Positions 17,361-24,537 of a stretch of DNA of 64,000 nucleotides are shown in pieces. Numbering within the stretch: position 1 is the stretch's first letter; each line of letters begins with the position of its first letter. Location: the NCBI GenBank assembly GCA_022712895.1, contig JAFLJS010000062.1, positions 1-64,000 of the forward strand. The letters run 5' to 3'. The position numbers were made by a program, and so were the translations under genes. The DNA is from Desulfocapsa sp. (GTDB lineage Bacteria > Desulfobacterota > Desulfobulbia > Desulfobulbales > Desulfocapsaceae). The notes below the pieces were generated by a model. It did not search any database. It worked only from the letters and a program-made list of their open reading frames with translations, and was not told the origin of the DNA.

Positions 17361-17666
17361 ATGAGTACAACTACAAATAATTCAAAAATAGCTGGAAGAA
17401 TCATACTTGCAATGGGCGCCATCATCTGTCTCTGGGTGGGAGCCGCATTAACCAGTGCTCTGTCATCGGTGGGTTGGTCAGTCTCTACATTAGCTGGTCA
17501 GTATATGTCAGCAATTGGTATGGTAAAACCACTGCATACCCTGGTGGATTATTACACACACATCAAAGGTATTGAGTATCTGATCTGCGTTGCCTTCTTT
17601 GTCGCCTTTCCAGTTTTCTTCAAATATGTTAACACGGTACCAAAAGCGGTTACAGCAAGAAAATAA
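17361..17666 (+). CDS. Small two-helix membrane protein, type C (cassette 1)
   Basis: A 101-residue protein with membrane helices at about 11-33 and 70-88 and a polar loop between them (around HTLVDYYTHIKG). The head again starts with a Thr/Asn-rich stretch, and helix 1 (LWVGAALTSAL) resembles the helix of types A and B, so C may be an extended relative. It is 93/101 identical to its copy at 19821 by hand count. It has an AGGAG ribosome site. No family recognised. Confidence 0.75.
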   Translation: MSTTTNNSKIAGRIILAMGAIICLWVGAALTSALSSVGWSVSTLAGQYMSAIGMVKPLHTLVDYYTHIKGIEYLICVAFFVAFPVFFKYVNTVPKAVTARK

Positions 17667-17687
17667 TCGATAACTCTCCCTGATATC

Positions 17688-17724
17688 TTCTGCTCACATG
17701 CCATTACCGGTGAGCAGGAGTTTC
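17688..17724 (+). terminator. Probable terminator of cassette 1
   Basis: CTGCTCAC at 17690-17697 pairs with GTGAGCAG at 17710-17717 around a 12-nt loop, followed by a modest T content (GAGTTTCTC). Weaker than the terminator of the second cassette. Confidence 0.5.
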
Positions 17725-17750
17725 TCACTTTCACACATTTTGTGTAATCA

Positions 17751-17909
17751 ATGGATCAAAAAGTGAAAATAATCAAGATGGGTCGTGGAATCTTTTTCCT
17801 GCTTGCCATCGGCACCCTACCCATTCTGTTTATGAATCCGTTACAATATATTTCCGCACTTATCATTTGCGGTGGAATGTCATTTGCTTTGGCCTTCGTT
17901 CTTGTCTAG
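17751..17909 (+). CDS. 52-residue hydrophobic small protein
   Basis: A short reading frame with a basic head (DQKVKIIKMGRG) and two closely spaced hydrophobic segments (about 13-29 and 34-52). It looks like a small inner-membrane protein. There is no good ribosome site at its ATG, so translation is uncertain. It lies between the two duplicated cassettes, in the same direction. Confidence 0.4.
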   Translation: MDQKVKIIKMGRGIFFLLAIGTLPILFMNPLQYISALIICGGMSFALAFVLV

Positions 17910-18050
17910 CACTTCTGCCTCCTCAAAAGTTCAAAACTGAGCACATCATTCTGAATACCATAGAGTAAGAGCTCCTCTTACTCTTGGCATCACCCTTGAC
18001 AACAGTGCAGTTTTACAGTCTTATTACTCCATCGGGGGCTTCTCGCCTCC

Positions 18051-18305
18051 ATGAAATACTACCCGGGAAATAACGATATGTTTTTCAGAGTCATTGCATT
18101 TATTGTTGGCCTTATTGCTGTAATCGCAGGAATTTCAAAGTATGACAGTTCGGTCGCGACAGCACCTGTACCTATAATAACAGGTGGCCTGGTGATGCTC
18201 ATTGCACTGTTTAACCTTCTGCCACAAATTAAGCGCTGTCCATCCTGCCATAAAAAAATCTCGAACAAAGCTGAAACCTGCCGGTTCTGTGGGAGCAAAA
18301 TATGA
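18051..18305 (+). CDS. Two-helix membrane protein with C-terminal zinc ribbon
   Basis: Residues 10-27 and 39-57 are membrane helices, followed by a short cytoplasmic zinc ribbon with two CxxC knuckles (CPSC and CRFC, about 64-81). Such zinc-ribbon membrane proteins are common and mostly uncharacterised. ATG 18078 is an alternative start. The stop overlaps the following lipoprotein gene by 4 bp, so the two are probably co-translated. Confidence 0.6.
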   Translation: MKYYPGNNDMFFRVIAFIVGLIAVIAGISKYDSSVATAPVPIITGGLVMLIALFNLLPQIKRCPSCHKKISNKAETCRFCGSKI

Positions 18306-18526
18306 ATAGAGCAATTTTATTCCTGCTACTCTGTTATCCTTTACTCTATACTGGCTGCAGTGGTGATGAAGAAAAGAAAAAGAGTTCCGTTGATTCGTTT
18401 ACTGAAGAGACCGCTCAAAAAGCAGTAAAGTACATTCAGGAACCTCTGGACAAGGCACGAGCTGTACAGCAGCTAGCCAATGAACATTCAAGTGAGATCA
18501 AACAGACAATAGAGGCTGAGAACTAG
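18302..18526 (+). CDS. Small lipoprotein of unknown function
   Basis: A 74-residue protein with a lipoprotein signal peptide whose lipobox reads LYTGC, then a Lys/Glu/Ser-rich linker and a helical segment rich in Ala, Gln and Glu. It should be attached to a membrane in the cell envelope. Its ATG overlaps the stop of the zinc-ribbon membrane protein gene (ATGA), so they probably act together. A stem-loop follows. Confidence 0.65.
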   Translation: MNRAILFLLLCYPLLYTGCSGDEEKKKSSVDSFTEETAQKAVKYIQEPLDKARAVQQLANEHSSEIKQTIEAEN

Positions 18527-18527
18527 C

Positions 18528-18574
18528 CCCTGAGATAAGATGTCCCTGCAAACAAGTTGCAAGGACATCTCAGG
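18528..18574. terminator. Stem-loop between convergent genes
   Basis: CCTGAG...GATGTCC...TGCAA opposes TTGCAAGGACATCTCAGG with a small bulge of about five bases on the left arm. It lies between the lipoprotein gene and the oppositely oriented ferredoxin gene. No clear T-run on either strand, so termination is likely but not certain. Confidence 0.5.
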
Positions 18575-18594
18575 TCAAACAAATTCAGTACTGC

Positions 18595-18783
18595 TTATAC
18601 TTCTTCAACTGTGATAGCACCCTCTGGGCATACTTCTACACAGGTCTCACAACCAAGACATTCATCCATCTCAACTGGATCTGATTTCTCGTCAACCAAC
18701 TCAAGTACAGACGCTGGACAAGCATCAATGCATTCTTCACAGCCGGTACACTTGTCTTTATCTACTTCTACATTAAACGACAT
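18595..18783 (-). CDS. 2[4Fe-4S] ferredoxin
   Basis: A 62-residue ferredoxin with two classic cluster motifs, [12 protein letters not shown] and [12 protein letters not shown], separated by an acidic linker. It carries low-potential electrons in the cytoplasm. The GGAG ribosome site 8 bp upstream supports ATG at 18783 over longer in-frame starts. It is encoded against the surrounding small genes, between the two duplicated cassettes. It may serve the general ferredoxin pool, since nothing links it specifically to the neighbours. Confidence 0.9.
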   Translation of the reverse strand: MSFNVEVDKDKCTGCEECIDACPASVLELVDEKSDPVEMDECLGCETCVEVCPEGAITVEEV

Positions 18784-19146
18784 ATTAATTCTCCTAGTTC
18801 TCATTTTAGGCCTATTTGACCCTTTATCATACCATTTGCCCGACGCATCGGGCATATACACAATACAAACAAGATAAAAAAAACCCTTTGTATTGTCAAT
18901 CTATTTCGTAAAAAGATTCAGCTTCTTTTCTATTCTCCCTACGATACTCTTTCCCTTATAAGCACCAGTTGCACAAAAAGCAAATCGTCTCAAAAACTGT
19001 CCGTATAATTCTTCAAGACAACACTCCTGATCATCCACCACGTCCACGACAACACCTATCCACAACAGTATGCAACAGAAGCGTAGGCAACACCCTACAC
19101 TTTTCCACACTCATACTACATTTGTGATCATGCCACACTTTTCAAA

Positions 19147-19160
19147 CCACATTTATGTGG
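19147..19160. promoter_or_regulatory. Palindromic activator site of cassette 2
   Basis: CCACATTTATGTGG, a perfect palindrome of the CCACA/TGTGG half-sites, lies about 90-105 bp before the promoter at 19250. The spacing equals that in cassette 1 although the palindrome centre differs. An additional TGCCACAC lies at 19131. Confidence 0.6.
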
Positions 19161-19249
19161 CACGCGAAACGCCGACGTTAGACATTTTCATACCGTTTTT
19201 TCAAGTAGTTACAGTACTTTTTGAATTATTGTGGCACTCCGCGTACAAC

Positions 19250-19265
19250 TGGCATCATCAATGCA
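19250..19265 (+). promoter_or_regulatory. Candidate sigma-54 promoter of cassette 2
   Basis: TGGCATCATCAATGCA is identical to the element at 16797 and keeps GG and GC ten bases apart. It lies 59 bp before gene A. Confidence 0.65.
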
Positions 19266-19323
19266 ATATAAGAGACAAAGCAGATGAAAGAAACACAATA
19301 TCAAATCGATACTGGAGGACAAC

Positions 19324-19521
19324 ATGACTACTAACACAAACACAACAACAAGAACTCAAGTTGATGCCGCATACGAAACCTCTAAATTTGCTCTGGGCGT
19401 TGGAATCAGCTCCGTTGCTCTCGTCGGTCTCTGGGCGTGTGCTTGCATGATCAGCGCATTAACGAACCACGGCATTGTCGGCGTTGCAAAAGGACTACTG
19501 GGCGCAATTGGCGCTGCCTGA
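19324..19521 (+). CDS. Small membrane protein, type A (cassette 2)
   Basis: A 65-residue copy of the protein at 16871: Thr/Asn-rich head, YETSKFALGVG motif, one membrane helix with WACAC, and a Gly/Ala-rich tail. The eight differences are mostly conservative (Ile/Val, Ala/Thr, Gly/Ala), which is what purifying selection on a working protein would leave. The ATG is preceded by GGAGGA. Family and function unknown. Confidence 0.75.
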   Translation: MTTNTNTTTRTQVDAAYETSKFALGVGISSVALVGLWACACMISALTNHGIVGVAKGLLGAIGAA

Positions 19522-19576
19522 TACTGCACTCAACAAAAGCTAACTGATACTCAAAAAATCCGATCAGGAGGACAAC

Positions 19577-19774
19577 ATGAACACAAATACAAACACTGCC
19601 CAAAGAACTCAAATAGATGTTGGTTACGAAACTTCTAAATTTGCTCTGGGCGTCGGCTTCTCAATGGCTGCTCTTGTAGGAATCTGGGGTGCAGCAAGCA
19701 TTATAAGCGCTCTTGCCAGCAACGGACCTGTAACACTTGCAAAGAGTTTATTCACAGCAGTAACCGGAATGTAA
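19577..19774 (+). CDS. Small membrane protein, type B (cassette 2)
   Basis: A 65-residue paralogue of gene A and counterpart of the gene at 17116. It keeps the YETSKFALGVG motif, the MAALVGIWG helix core and the NGPV turn. About 20 positions differ from the cassette-1 copy, several in the tail. It has an AGGAGG ribosome site. No cysteines. Confidence 0.75.
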   Translation: MNTNTNTAQRTQIDVGYETSKFALGVGFSMAALVGIWGAASIISALASNGPVTLAKSLFTAVTGM

Positions 19775-19820
19775 ATAACACATAAAAAACGAAGTTTGAA
19801 TATAGAAACTGGAGATCACC

Positions 19821-20126
19821 ATGACTACAAATACAAAAAATTCAAAAACTGCCGGAAGAATCATACTTGCAATGGGTTCCATAATATGTCTCTGGGTAGG
19901 TGCCGCATTAACAAGTGCTCTATCTTCAGTGGGTTGGTCAGTAAGTACATTGGCAGGCCAGTATATGTCAGCGATCGGTATGGTAAAACCATTGCATACT
20001 CTGGTGGATTATTACACACATATCAAAGGTATCGAATATCTGATCTGCGTTGCTTTCTTTGTAGCCTTCCCGGTTTTCTTTAAATATGTAAACAAGGTTC
20101 CAAAAACTGTTACCGCAAAAAAATAA
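19821..20126 (+). CDS. Small two-helix membrane protein, type C (cassette 2)
   Basis: A 101-residue copy of the protein at 17361. The stretch from residue 21 to 91, including both helices and the loop between them, is unchanged; differences are confined to the head, one residue of helix 1 and the Lys-rich tail. This is the most conserved member of the cassette, so the loop and helices are probably its working part. A strong terminator follows. Confidence 0.75.
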   Translation: MTTNTKNSKTAGRIILAMGSIICLWVGAALTSALSSVGWSVSTLAGQYMSAIGMVKPLHTLVDYYTHIKGIEYLICVAFFVAFPVFFKYVNKVPKTVTAKK

Positions 20127-20146
20127 CAGACAACAAAAAGCCTCAC

Positions 20147-20196
20147 ATAACTCCGGCCCATATGTTTTCACAGATGGGCCGGAGTTATTTTATTTC
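20147..20196. terminator. Strong terminator, probably bidirectional
   Basis: ATAACTCCGGCCCAT at 20147-20161 pairs perfectly over 15 bp with 20174-20188, followed by TTTATTT on the plus strand. On the minus strand GCTTTTTGTTG follows within a few bases. It serves cassette 2 and the convergent zinc-ribbon gene. Confidence 0.9.
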
Positions 20197-20227
20197 AACT
20201 GATTTTATGGCTGTGCCAGACACAATC

Positions 20228-20647
20228 TTATTTTTTCCAATAAGGGTACTGGCCAAGAGCCTGTTGAAGCTTTTTCTTTTGCCTGATTGAGCGTATCTTC
20301 CCTATAATAATCAGCCCGACGCCTGAACCAAGGCTCCAGAGAGCCGCATCAACACCAATTTTCCCAAGCAATAAAAAAGAAACACTAAGAAGCAGAATAA
20401 CAAGCCCCAGAACAAACATGGCCTGTGAGGAGTAGGCTTCCGAACTGCGTACTGAAAAACTTACTGCCCAGCCATTATTTTCTCTTCCCTTATTGCCTCC
20501 AGAATGCAACAGTTCTCCGGCTGGCATATACTTCATTTCTGTTCCACAATTTGTGCAGAGGTAAAAGGTCTCACCACTTTTAAAATCTGTTTCACCAGAT
20601 TCTCCACAAGTAGCACAAGCCGGTATGGGTATATCACTTTTGGTCAT
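20228..20647 (-). CDS. Membrane protein with N-terminal zinc ribbon
   Basis: A zinc ribbon with two CxxC pairs (CATC and CTNC, the first within 15 residues of the start) is followed by a polar linker, two membrane helices and a short Lys/Gln-rich tail. Function unknown. I chose ATG 20647; a TTG at 20716 would add 23 residues and overlap the preceding CBS gene, and neither start has a clear ribosome site. It is probably co-transcribed with the CBS gene. Confidence 0.6.
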   Translation of the reverse strand: MTKSDIPIPACATCGESGETDFKSGETFYLCTNCGTEMKYMPAGELLHSGGNKGRENNGWAVSFSVRSSEAYSSQAMFVLGLVILLLSVSFLLLGKIGVDAALWSLGSGVGLIIIGKIRSIRQKKKLQQALGQYPYWKK

Positions 20648-20696
20648 TGTATTATATTTCGATATTGCGACTTCAGGTCTGTAAAGAACATTATAG

Positions 20697-21101
20697 CTAA
20701 AAAAGTTCGTTTTCAAGGATCAGTGAAGAGAGAGATATCATGCCGATCAATTCACCATTCTCTTCCACCGGAGCCCTTCTGATACCGGCACGAAAAAGTA
20801 ACCGGGCGACATAACGAATATCCATATCTGCTGGTACTGTGATGACCGGTTTTGTCATAATTTCATAGATATTCACCTCACCAGGAGAACGTCCAGCAAC
20901 CAGAACACCCTTGATAAAATCCTGTATAACAACCATTCCCCAGGCATCATCAGCATGTCGTTTCTGCACAAGAAGGTACCTTGTTTTTTCAGCTCGCATC
21001 AATGCCGCAGCATCTTGGGCAGTGGCCATTCCATCAATGGTTACCACCCCTTCTTTCACAACATCTTTTGCCTTGATTATAACGTTTTTATCAAATCGCA
21101 T
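20697..21101 (-). CDS. CBS-domain pair protein
   Basis: A 134-residue stand-alone pair of CBS domains (about 10-70 and 78-134). The second repeat shows the classic IMTKPVITVPADMDIRYVARLLF and GELIGMISLSSL segments. Such proteins sense adenine nucleotides and regulate partners by contact. A GGAG ribosome site precedes the ATG. Next to it lie PII-like and DUF1538 genes in the same direction, though a hairpin repeat separates them. Confidence 0.85.
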   Translation of the reverse strand: MRFDKNVIIKAKDVVKEGVVTIDGMATAQDAAALMRAEKTRYLLVQKRHADDAWGMVVIQDFIKGVLVAGRSPGEVNIYEIMTKPVITVPADMDIRYVARLLFRAGIRRAPVEENGELIGMISLSSLILENELF

Positions 21102-21158
21102 ACTGTCTCCAAGAGTAGAACTCTCTAAATTCTGGATTTTTATGAGTTAATCAATTTT

Positions 21159-21310
21159 GATAAACTCGTAAAAACCCAGAACTTAGATGGTTAAGTAAAA
21201 AGCTTCATATCCGAGGCACAAATATTTTCTATCATTTCGGCGTACTAAGGTACGTCGTAATGATAGAAAATGTGCAGCAACGAAGGAGATGAAGAGTTTT
21301 TACGACGCCA
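21159..21310. repeat. Dispersed hairpin repeat, copy 2, with target duplication
   Basis: A 152-bp element from GATAAACTCG to GACGCCA, with the same GTAC-centred hairpin core as copy 1. It is flanked on both sides by TCAATTTT (21151-21158 and 21311-21318; nine bases if the shared A is counted), as expected after transposition. A further inverted repeat end (about 21123-21149) abuts its left side, forming a head-to-head pair of ends. Confidence 0.85.
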
Positions 21311-21351
21311 TCAATTTTAAAATCTTATCATGTCACCAGACATAAAACATT

Positions 21352-21699
21352 CTAAAAATAACTTCCTCGAACATCTTCCTTAAAACGTTCCATTTGACTT
21401 TCCAGACCAACTACATGCTCCACAGGAAGTACAAAGGCAATGCCTGTTCCTGGTTTATGAAATTCACCACTTTCTTTTATCACATCGAGAATTTCAATAA
21501 CCCGATGCTCTTCCACAAGAAACATGATGATGTCCGTTTGTGCCTCCAGCGACAAGCCAAAAAAAGTCTTTGCTTCGTGGATACCAGTCCCTCTGGCAGG
21601 GATAATTGTAGCTCCGGTTGCTCCTGCGGCCTTTGCAGCATCCACAATAGTATCCGTGATATCTGTTTTCACCGATGATAAAATGAGTTTAAAGCGCAT
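21352..21699 (-). CDS. PII-superfamily small regulator
   Basis: A 115-residue protein with the ferredoxin-like PII fold pattern: the first strand FKLILSSV, the AAKAAGATGATIIPARG helix-strand-loop and the C-terminal strand of GTGIAFVLPV. The T-loop region is short and lacks the uridylated tyrosine of GlnB, so this is a PII-like protein, not GlnB. It overlaps the DUF1538 gene by 11 bp, and PII-like proteins are commonly encoded with DUF1538 membrane proteins. It probably gates that transporter in response to a small ligand. GGAG ribosome site present. Confidence 0.82.
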   Translation of the reverse strand: MRFKLILSSVKTDITDTIVDAAKAAGATGATIIPARGTGIHEAKTFFGLSLEAQTDIIMFLVEEHRVIEILDVIKESGEFHKPGTGIAFVLPVEHVVGLESQMERFKEDVRGSYF

Positions 21700-22483
21700 T
21701 CTTTTTCTCCATTGTTTTTTTGCTGCGTTTTGACTTCCAGTCCATCAGCTGTGCATATCCCATAACTGCAATTATGGGAAAAAGGCTGGCAAAAGCAATC
21801 AGCCCAAAACCATCCAGTGCTGGATTTCTACCAGGAACTGTACTGGCCAGACCGAGACCTAACGCTGCCACGAGGGGCACTGTGACAGTAGAAGTTGTCA
21901 CCCCCCCCGAATCATACGCAAGTGCAACAATGCTTTTCGGGGCAAAGATGGTTTGGACAATAACGATTAAATATCCCACAAGAATATATAAGTAGAGAGG
22001 GGTACCACTGACTATACGAAATGTTCCAAGACTGATTCCGAAGGCCACACCAAATGCCACCGTGATTCGTAATCCCCAGGTGGAAATGGTACCTGCCGAC
22101 ACCTCATGGGCCTTGAATGCTACAGCGATAAGAGAAGGTTCTGCAATGGTGGTTGCAAAACCGATCATTGCGGCAAAAAGATACACCCACCCATAAGCTT
22201 TCCAATCAGCATGGGTAACAACTTCAGTTGTACCATATAAAAAAGCCGGATCTGACAACTGGGTCGCCATGATTTTACCCAGGGGGAACAATGCTTTTTC
22301 AAGCCCGGCAAGAAAGAGGGCAAGTCCGAGAACAACATAGACACCTCCCACTATAAGACGACCTAAATTGGGGATTTTCTGACGCAGTACCAGCAGTTGA
22401 AAAACAACAATTAGAAGAACAATGGGTAAGACATCTCGACAGGTGGCAAGTAGTATTCCACTGAAATCTTTTATAAAATCCAT
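21689..22483 (-). CDS. DUF1538 membrane protein
   Basis: A 264-residue polytopic protein of the DUF1538 family, with about seven hydrophobic segments. Family landmarks are a DVLPIVLLIVVFQ start, a GLALFLAGLEKALFPLG segment and a [21 protein letters not shown] segment. DUF1538 proteins are presumed transporters of unknown substrate, usually made of two halves. Here the two halves are separate genes, this and the next one upstream. The C-terminus is Lys-rich. It is followed by the overlapping PII-like gene. Confidence 0.82.
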   Translation of the reverse strand: MDFIKDFSGILLATCRDVLPIVLLIVVFQLLVLRQKIPNLGRLIVGGVYVVLGLALFLAGLEKALFPLGKIMATQLSDPAFLYGTTEVVTHADWKAYGWVYLFAAMIGFATTIAEPSLIAVAFKAHEVSAGTISTWGLRITVAFGVAFGISLGTFRIVSGTPLYLYILVGYLIVIVQTIFAPKSIVALAYDSGGVTTSTVTVPLVAALGLGLASTVPGRNPALDGFGLIAFASLFPIIAVMGYAQLMDWKSKRSKKTMEKKNAL

Positions 22484-22497
22484 AGAGTCAGATGTTT

Positions 22498-23232
22498 TTA
22501 TCTAAAAACAATAAGCCCGTATCCCATAACAAAAATCATGGGGAGCAGAGAGGCAAAGGCGATAAGACCAAAACCGTCAGTTAAAGGACTCCTGCCTCGA
22601 ATTGTCGAAGCAAGGCCTACTCCTAATGCTGCCACAAGTGGCACTGTGATAGTGGATGTGGTAACTCCACCGGCATCATAAGCGATACCAATGATCTCTT
22701 TAGGAGCAACAATTGTCATCAGCATAACAAGTACATAACCACCAATGATCAAGTAATGAATGGGCCATCCACGCAGGATACGCATGACCCCTATCAGAAT
22801 GGCCAGTCCCACAGAAAATGCCACAGACATGCGAAGTCCGAAGGCGTATTGTTTCAGAGATTCGGGACTGGGGTCGATAAGCCCACCACTACCAGCGATA
22901 TCGGCTGCTTTTGCTGCAACAGCAATAAGGGCTGGTTCTGCAACTGTGGTCGAAAATCCAAGGGCAAAAGCGAATGAGAGCAGCCAGAAGAGGCTTCCTT
23001 TTCTGGCAAGTGCCTGGGCCATGGCCTCCCCTATGGGAAACAACCCCATTTCAAGCCCTTGAATAAAAAGACTGAGCCCCAGCACAATTAGAAGGGTACC
23101 AAAAAGGACCTCTCCAATCTGAGGCAAAGGCTGGCGTATCACCACCATCTGGAAAAATGCAATTACCAGCACAATGGGAAGCAGATCGGTACATGCATTC
23201 CTTAGTTTTTTTAAGATAACAGTTAGAATCAT
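22498..23232 (-). CDS. DUF1538 membrane protein (paired subunit)
   Basis: A 244-residue DUF1538 protein with the same landmarks as its neighbour: [30 protein letters not shown], and [23 protein letters not shown]. It lies 14 bp upstream of the second DUF1538 gene. The two probably form a heterodimeric membrane carrier with inverted or parallel halves, controlled by the PII-like protein. Substrate is not known. The promoter region holds copy 3 of the hairpin repeat. Confidence 0.82.
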   Translation of the reverse strand: MILTVILKKLRNACTDLLPIVLVIAFFQMVVIRQPLPQIGEVLFGTLLIVLGLSLFIQGLEMGLFPIGEAMAQALARKGSLFWLLSFAFALGFSTTVAEPALIAVAAKAADIAGSGGLIDPSPESLKQYAFGLRMSVAFSVGLAILIGVMRILRGWPIHYLIIGGYVLVMLMTIVAPKEIIGIAYDAGGVTTSTITVPLVAALGVGLASTIRGRSPLTDGFGLIAFASLLPMIFVMGYGLIVFR

Positions 23233-23293
23233 AGGCTATTCTGTAAAGCTCAACATATAAAATCGTATCATTCTTTCATACTTGTCATACGTT

Positions 23294-23446
23294 GATAAAC
23301 TCGTAAAAACCCCAGAAACAGGATGGGGTTGTAAAAAACTTCATATGCGAGGCACGAAATATTTCTATCATTTCGGCGTACTAAGGCACGTCGTAATGAT
23401 AGAAATATTTCAGTAACGAAGCAGATGAAGAGTTTTTACGACTCCA
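23294..23446. repeat. Dispersed hairpin repeat, copy 3, with 9-bp target duplication
   Basis: A 153-bp element from GATAAACTCG to GACTCCA. It is flanked by exact TCATACGTT copies at 23285-23293 and 23447-23455. The right-hand duplicate contains the stop codon and last codons of the minus-strand kinase gene, so the element inserted right at that gene's end without breaking it. The core again folds around GTAC/GCACG. Confidence 0.88.
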
Positions 23447-24121
23447 TCATACGTTCATAGAGGAAAACAAGAGTTTCATATCAGAAGTTCTCTGATCATT
23501 ATCAATGACTGTTATCTCCCCTTGCAGCTTTGCAACTGCAGCAAGCAGAAGATCATCACGTACCGTCTCAGGTTCCATCTGTAAAACACCAGAAAAACGA
23601 AACAATATCACCGCATTTCTGTCTTCCTTGTCCGTTACTATGGTGAGCGTCTGCTTCTCTTCCAGCAGCTCAAGACAGCTGGTATACACCCGATAGAAAA
23701 CGTGCTGAAGTAAGGCTGGATCACTGATAATGGCAGGAACATCATCACCGAATTCAAACCGAACTTCAATCTGTTTCAACCGAGCAAAGCGTTCCAGAAA
23801 GACATACTCTTCCTCAATCAAATCATTGATCAAAAAAGAAGAATATGGAGTATCCGGCCTATGCGCCATTCCACTAAGATGATGCATCATCTTTGCTGCA
23901 ATGACTATTCTCCGTTCAATGGCTGCGATGGACTTCTGAAAACGTTCCACCATGACTTCGTCTGCAACCAGTGGTTCCATTTCAAGGATATCACCCATCA
24001 AACCATTGGACTCACGAATAATACCAAGATGGTTTTTCATATCATGGGCCATCCCAGCCATCAATCTGCCAAACGATTCCAGTTGTGCTTCGCGAATACT
24101 GTTCTCTGTTTTTGCATCCAT
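23447..24121 (-). CDS. Degenerate histidine kinase (HisKA-like, no ATP boxes)
   Basis: A 224-residue protein. A HisKA-like helix pair keeps the phospho-acceptor in MAHDMKNHLG (about residue 26). The second half has the general shape of an ATPase lobe, but the N-box asparagine, DxGxG and GxGLG motifs cannot be found. It may accept phosphoryl groups from another kinase, like a phosphotransfer protein, rather than autophosphorylate. It ends an operon that also encodes a receiver protein 8 bp upstream and a full kinase. Confidence 0.7.
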   Translation of the reverse strand: MDAKTENSIREAQLESFGRLMAGMAHDMKNHLGIIRESNGLMGDILEMEPLVADEVMVERFQKSIAAIERRIVIAAKMMHHLSGMAHRPDTPYSSFLINDLIEEEYVFLERFARLKQIEVRFEFGDDVPAIISDPALLQHVFYRVYTSCLELLEEKQTLTIVTDKEDRNAVILFRFSGVLQMEPETVRDDLLLAAVAKLQGEITVIDNDQRTSDMKLLFSSMNV

Positions 24122-24128
24122 AAAATAT

Positions 24129-24506
24129 CTAACCCTTACCGCGTTTTTTATGTGCAGATTCTATTATAGCCATAAGTTCCGCAATATCGAGCGGTTTCAT
24201 CACATAAGCAAACGCACCTCTTTTTTTAGCCTCTACACCGGAACCAGCAGAACCATGCCCGGTAAGCATAATAACCTCAATGGTCGAATCAAGTTCCTTT
24301 ATTTTTTCAAGGACATCAAGACCACTCATATCAGGCATTTTCAAATCAAGAATGATAATATCCGGATTCATTTTTTTAAGAGCATCCAAGCCCTCAACAC
24401 CACTGTGCACATCCACTGTGGCCATCCCACGAAGTTTTAACCGTTGACATAAGGTTGAGGCGAACTCAACTTCATCATCAATTATTAACACTGTTGGCAT
24501 ACTCAT
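24129..24506 (-). CDS. Single-domain response regulator
   Basis: A 125-residue CheY-like receiver: acidic pair at 10-11, D54 in IIILDLKMPDMSG, T/S in LTGHGS and the KPL lysine. No output domain, so it relays phosphate or acts by contact. It lies between the full sensor kinase and the degenerate kinase, which suggests a phosphorelay. The receiver resembles those encoded at 32096 and in the fusion protein at 32551. Confidence 0.88.
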   Translation of the reverse strand: MSMPTVLIIDDEVEFASTLCQRLKLRGMATVDVHSGVEGLDALKKMNPDIIILDLKMPDMSGLDVLEKIKELDSTIEVIMLTGHGSAGSGVEAKKRGAFAYVMKPLDIAELMAIIESAHKKRGKG

Positions 24507-24537
24507 CTGTTCACCCGAAATGTTGACTTAAAAACAT

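Larger units (their letters stand above)
16598..17666 (+). repeat. Duplicated promoter-plus-three-genes block, copy 1
   Basis: This block recurs at 19053-20126 with the same order: a CCTATCCACAA start, a CCTACACTTTTC segment, a TGTGG/CCACA palindrome, a sigma-54-like promoter, then genes A, B and C. Similarity includes the leader, which shows that the whole transcription unit was duplicated, not only the coding part. The 16467-16870 stretch without a gene holds the terminator and these control sites. Confidence 0.85.
19053..20126 (+). repeat. Duplicated promoter-plus-three-genes block, copy 2
   Basis: Second copy of the block at 16598-17666, with leader, operator, promoter and genes A, B and C in the same order and direction. 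The two lie about 2.45 kb apart. The gene-free stretch 18784-19323 holds the ferredoxin upstream region and these control elements. Confidence 0.85.

Noticed and set aside
21123-23455. CRISPR or other regularly spaced repeat array
   Set aside because: The repeats are long palindromes separated by whole genes, with target duplications, not short repeats with uniform spacers.
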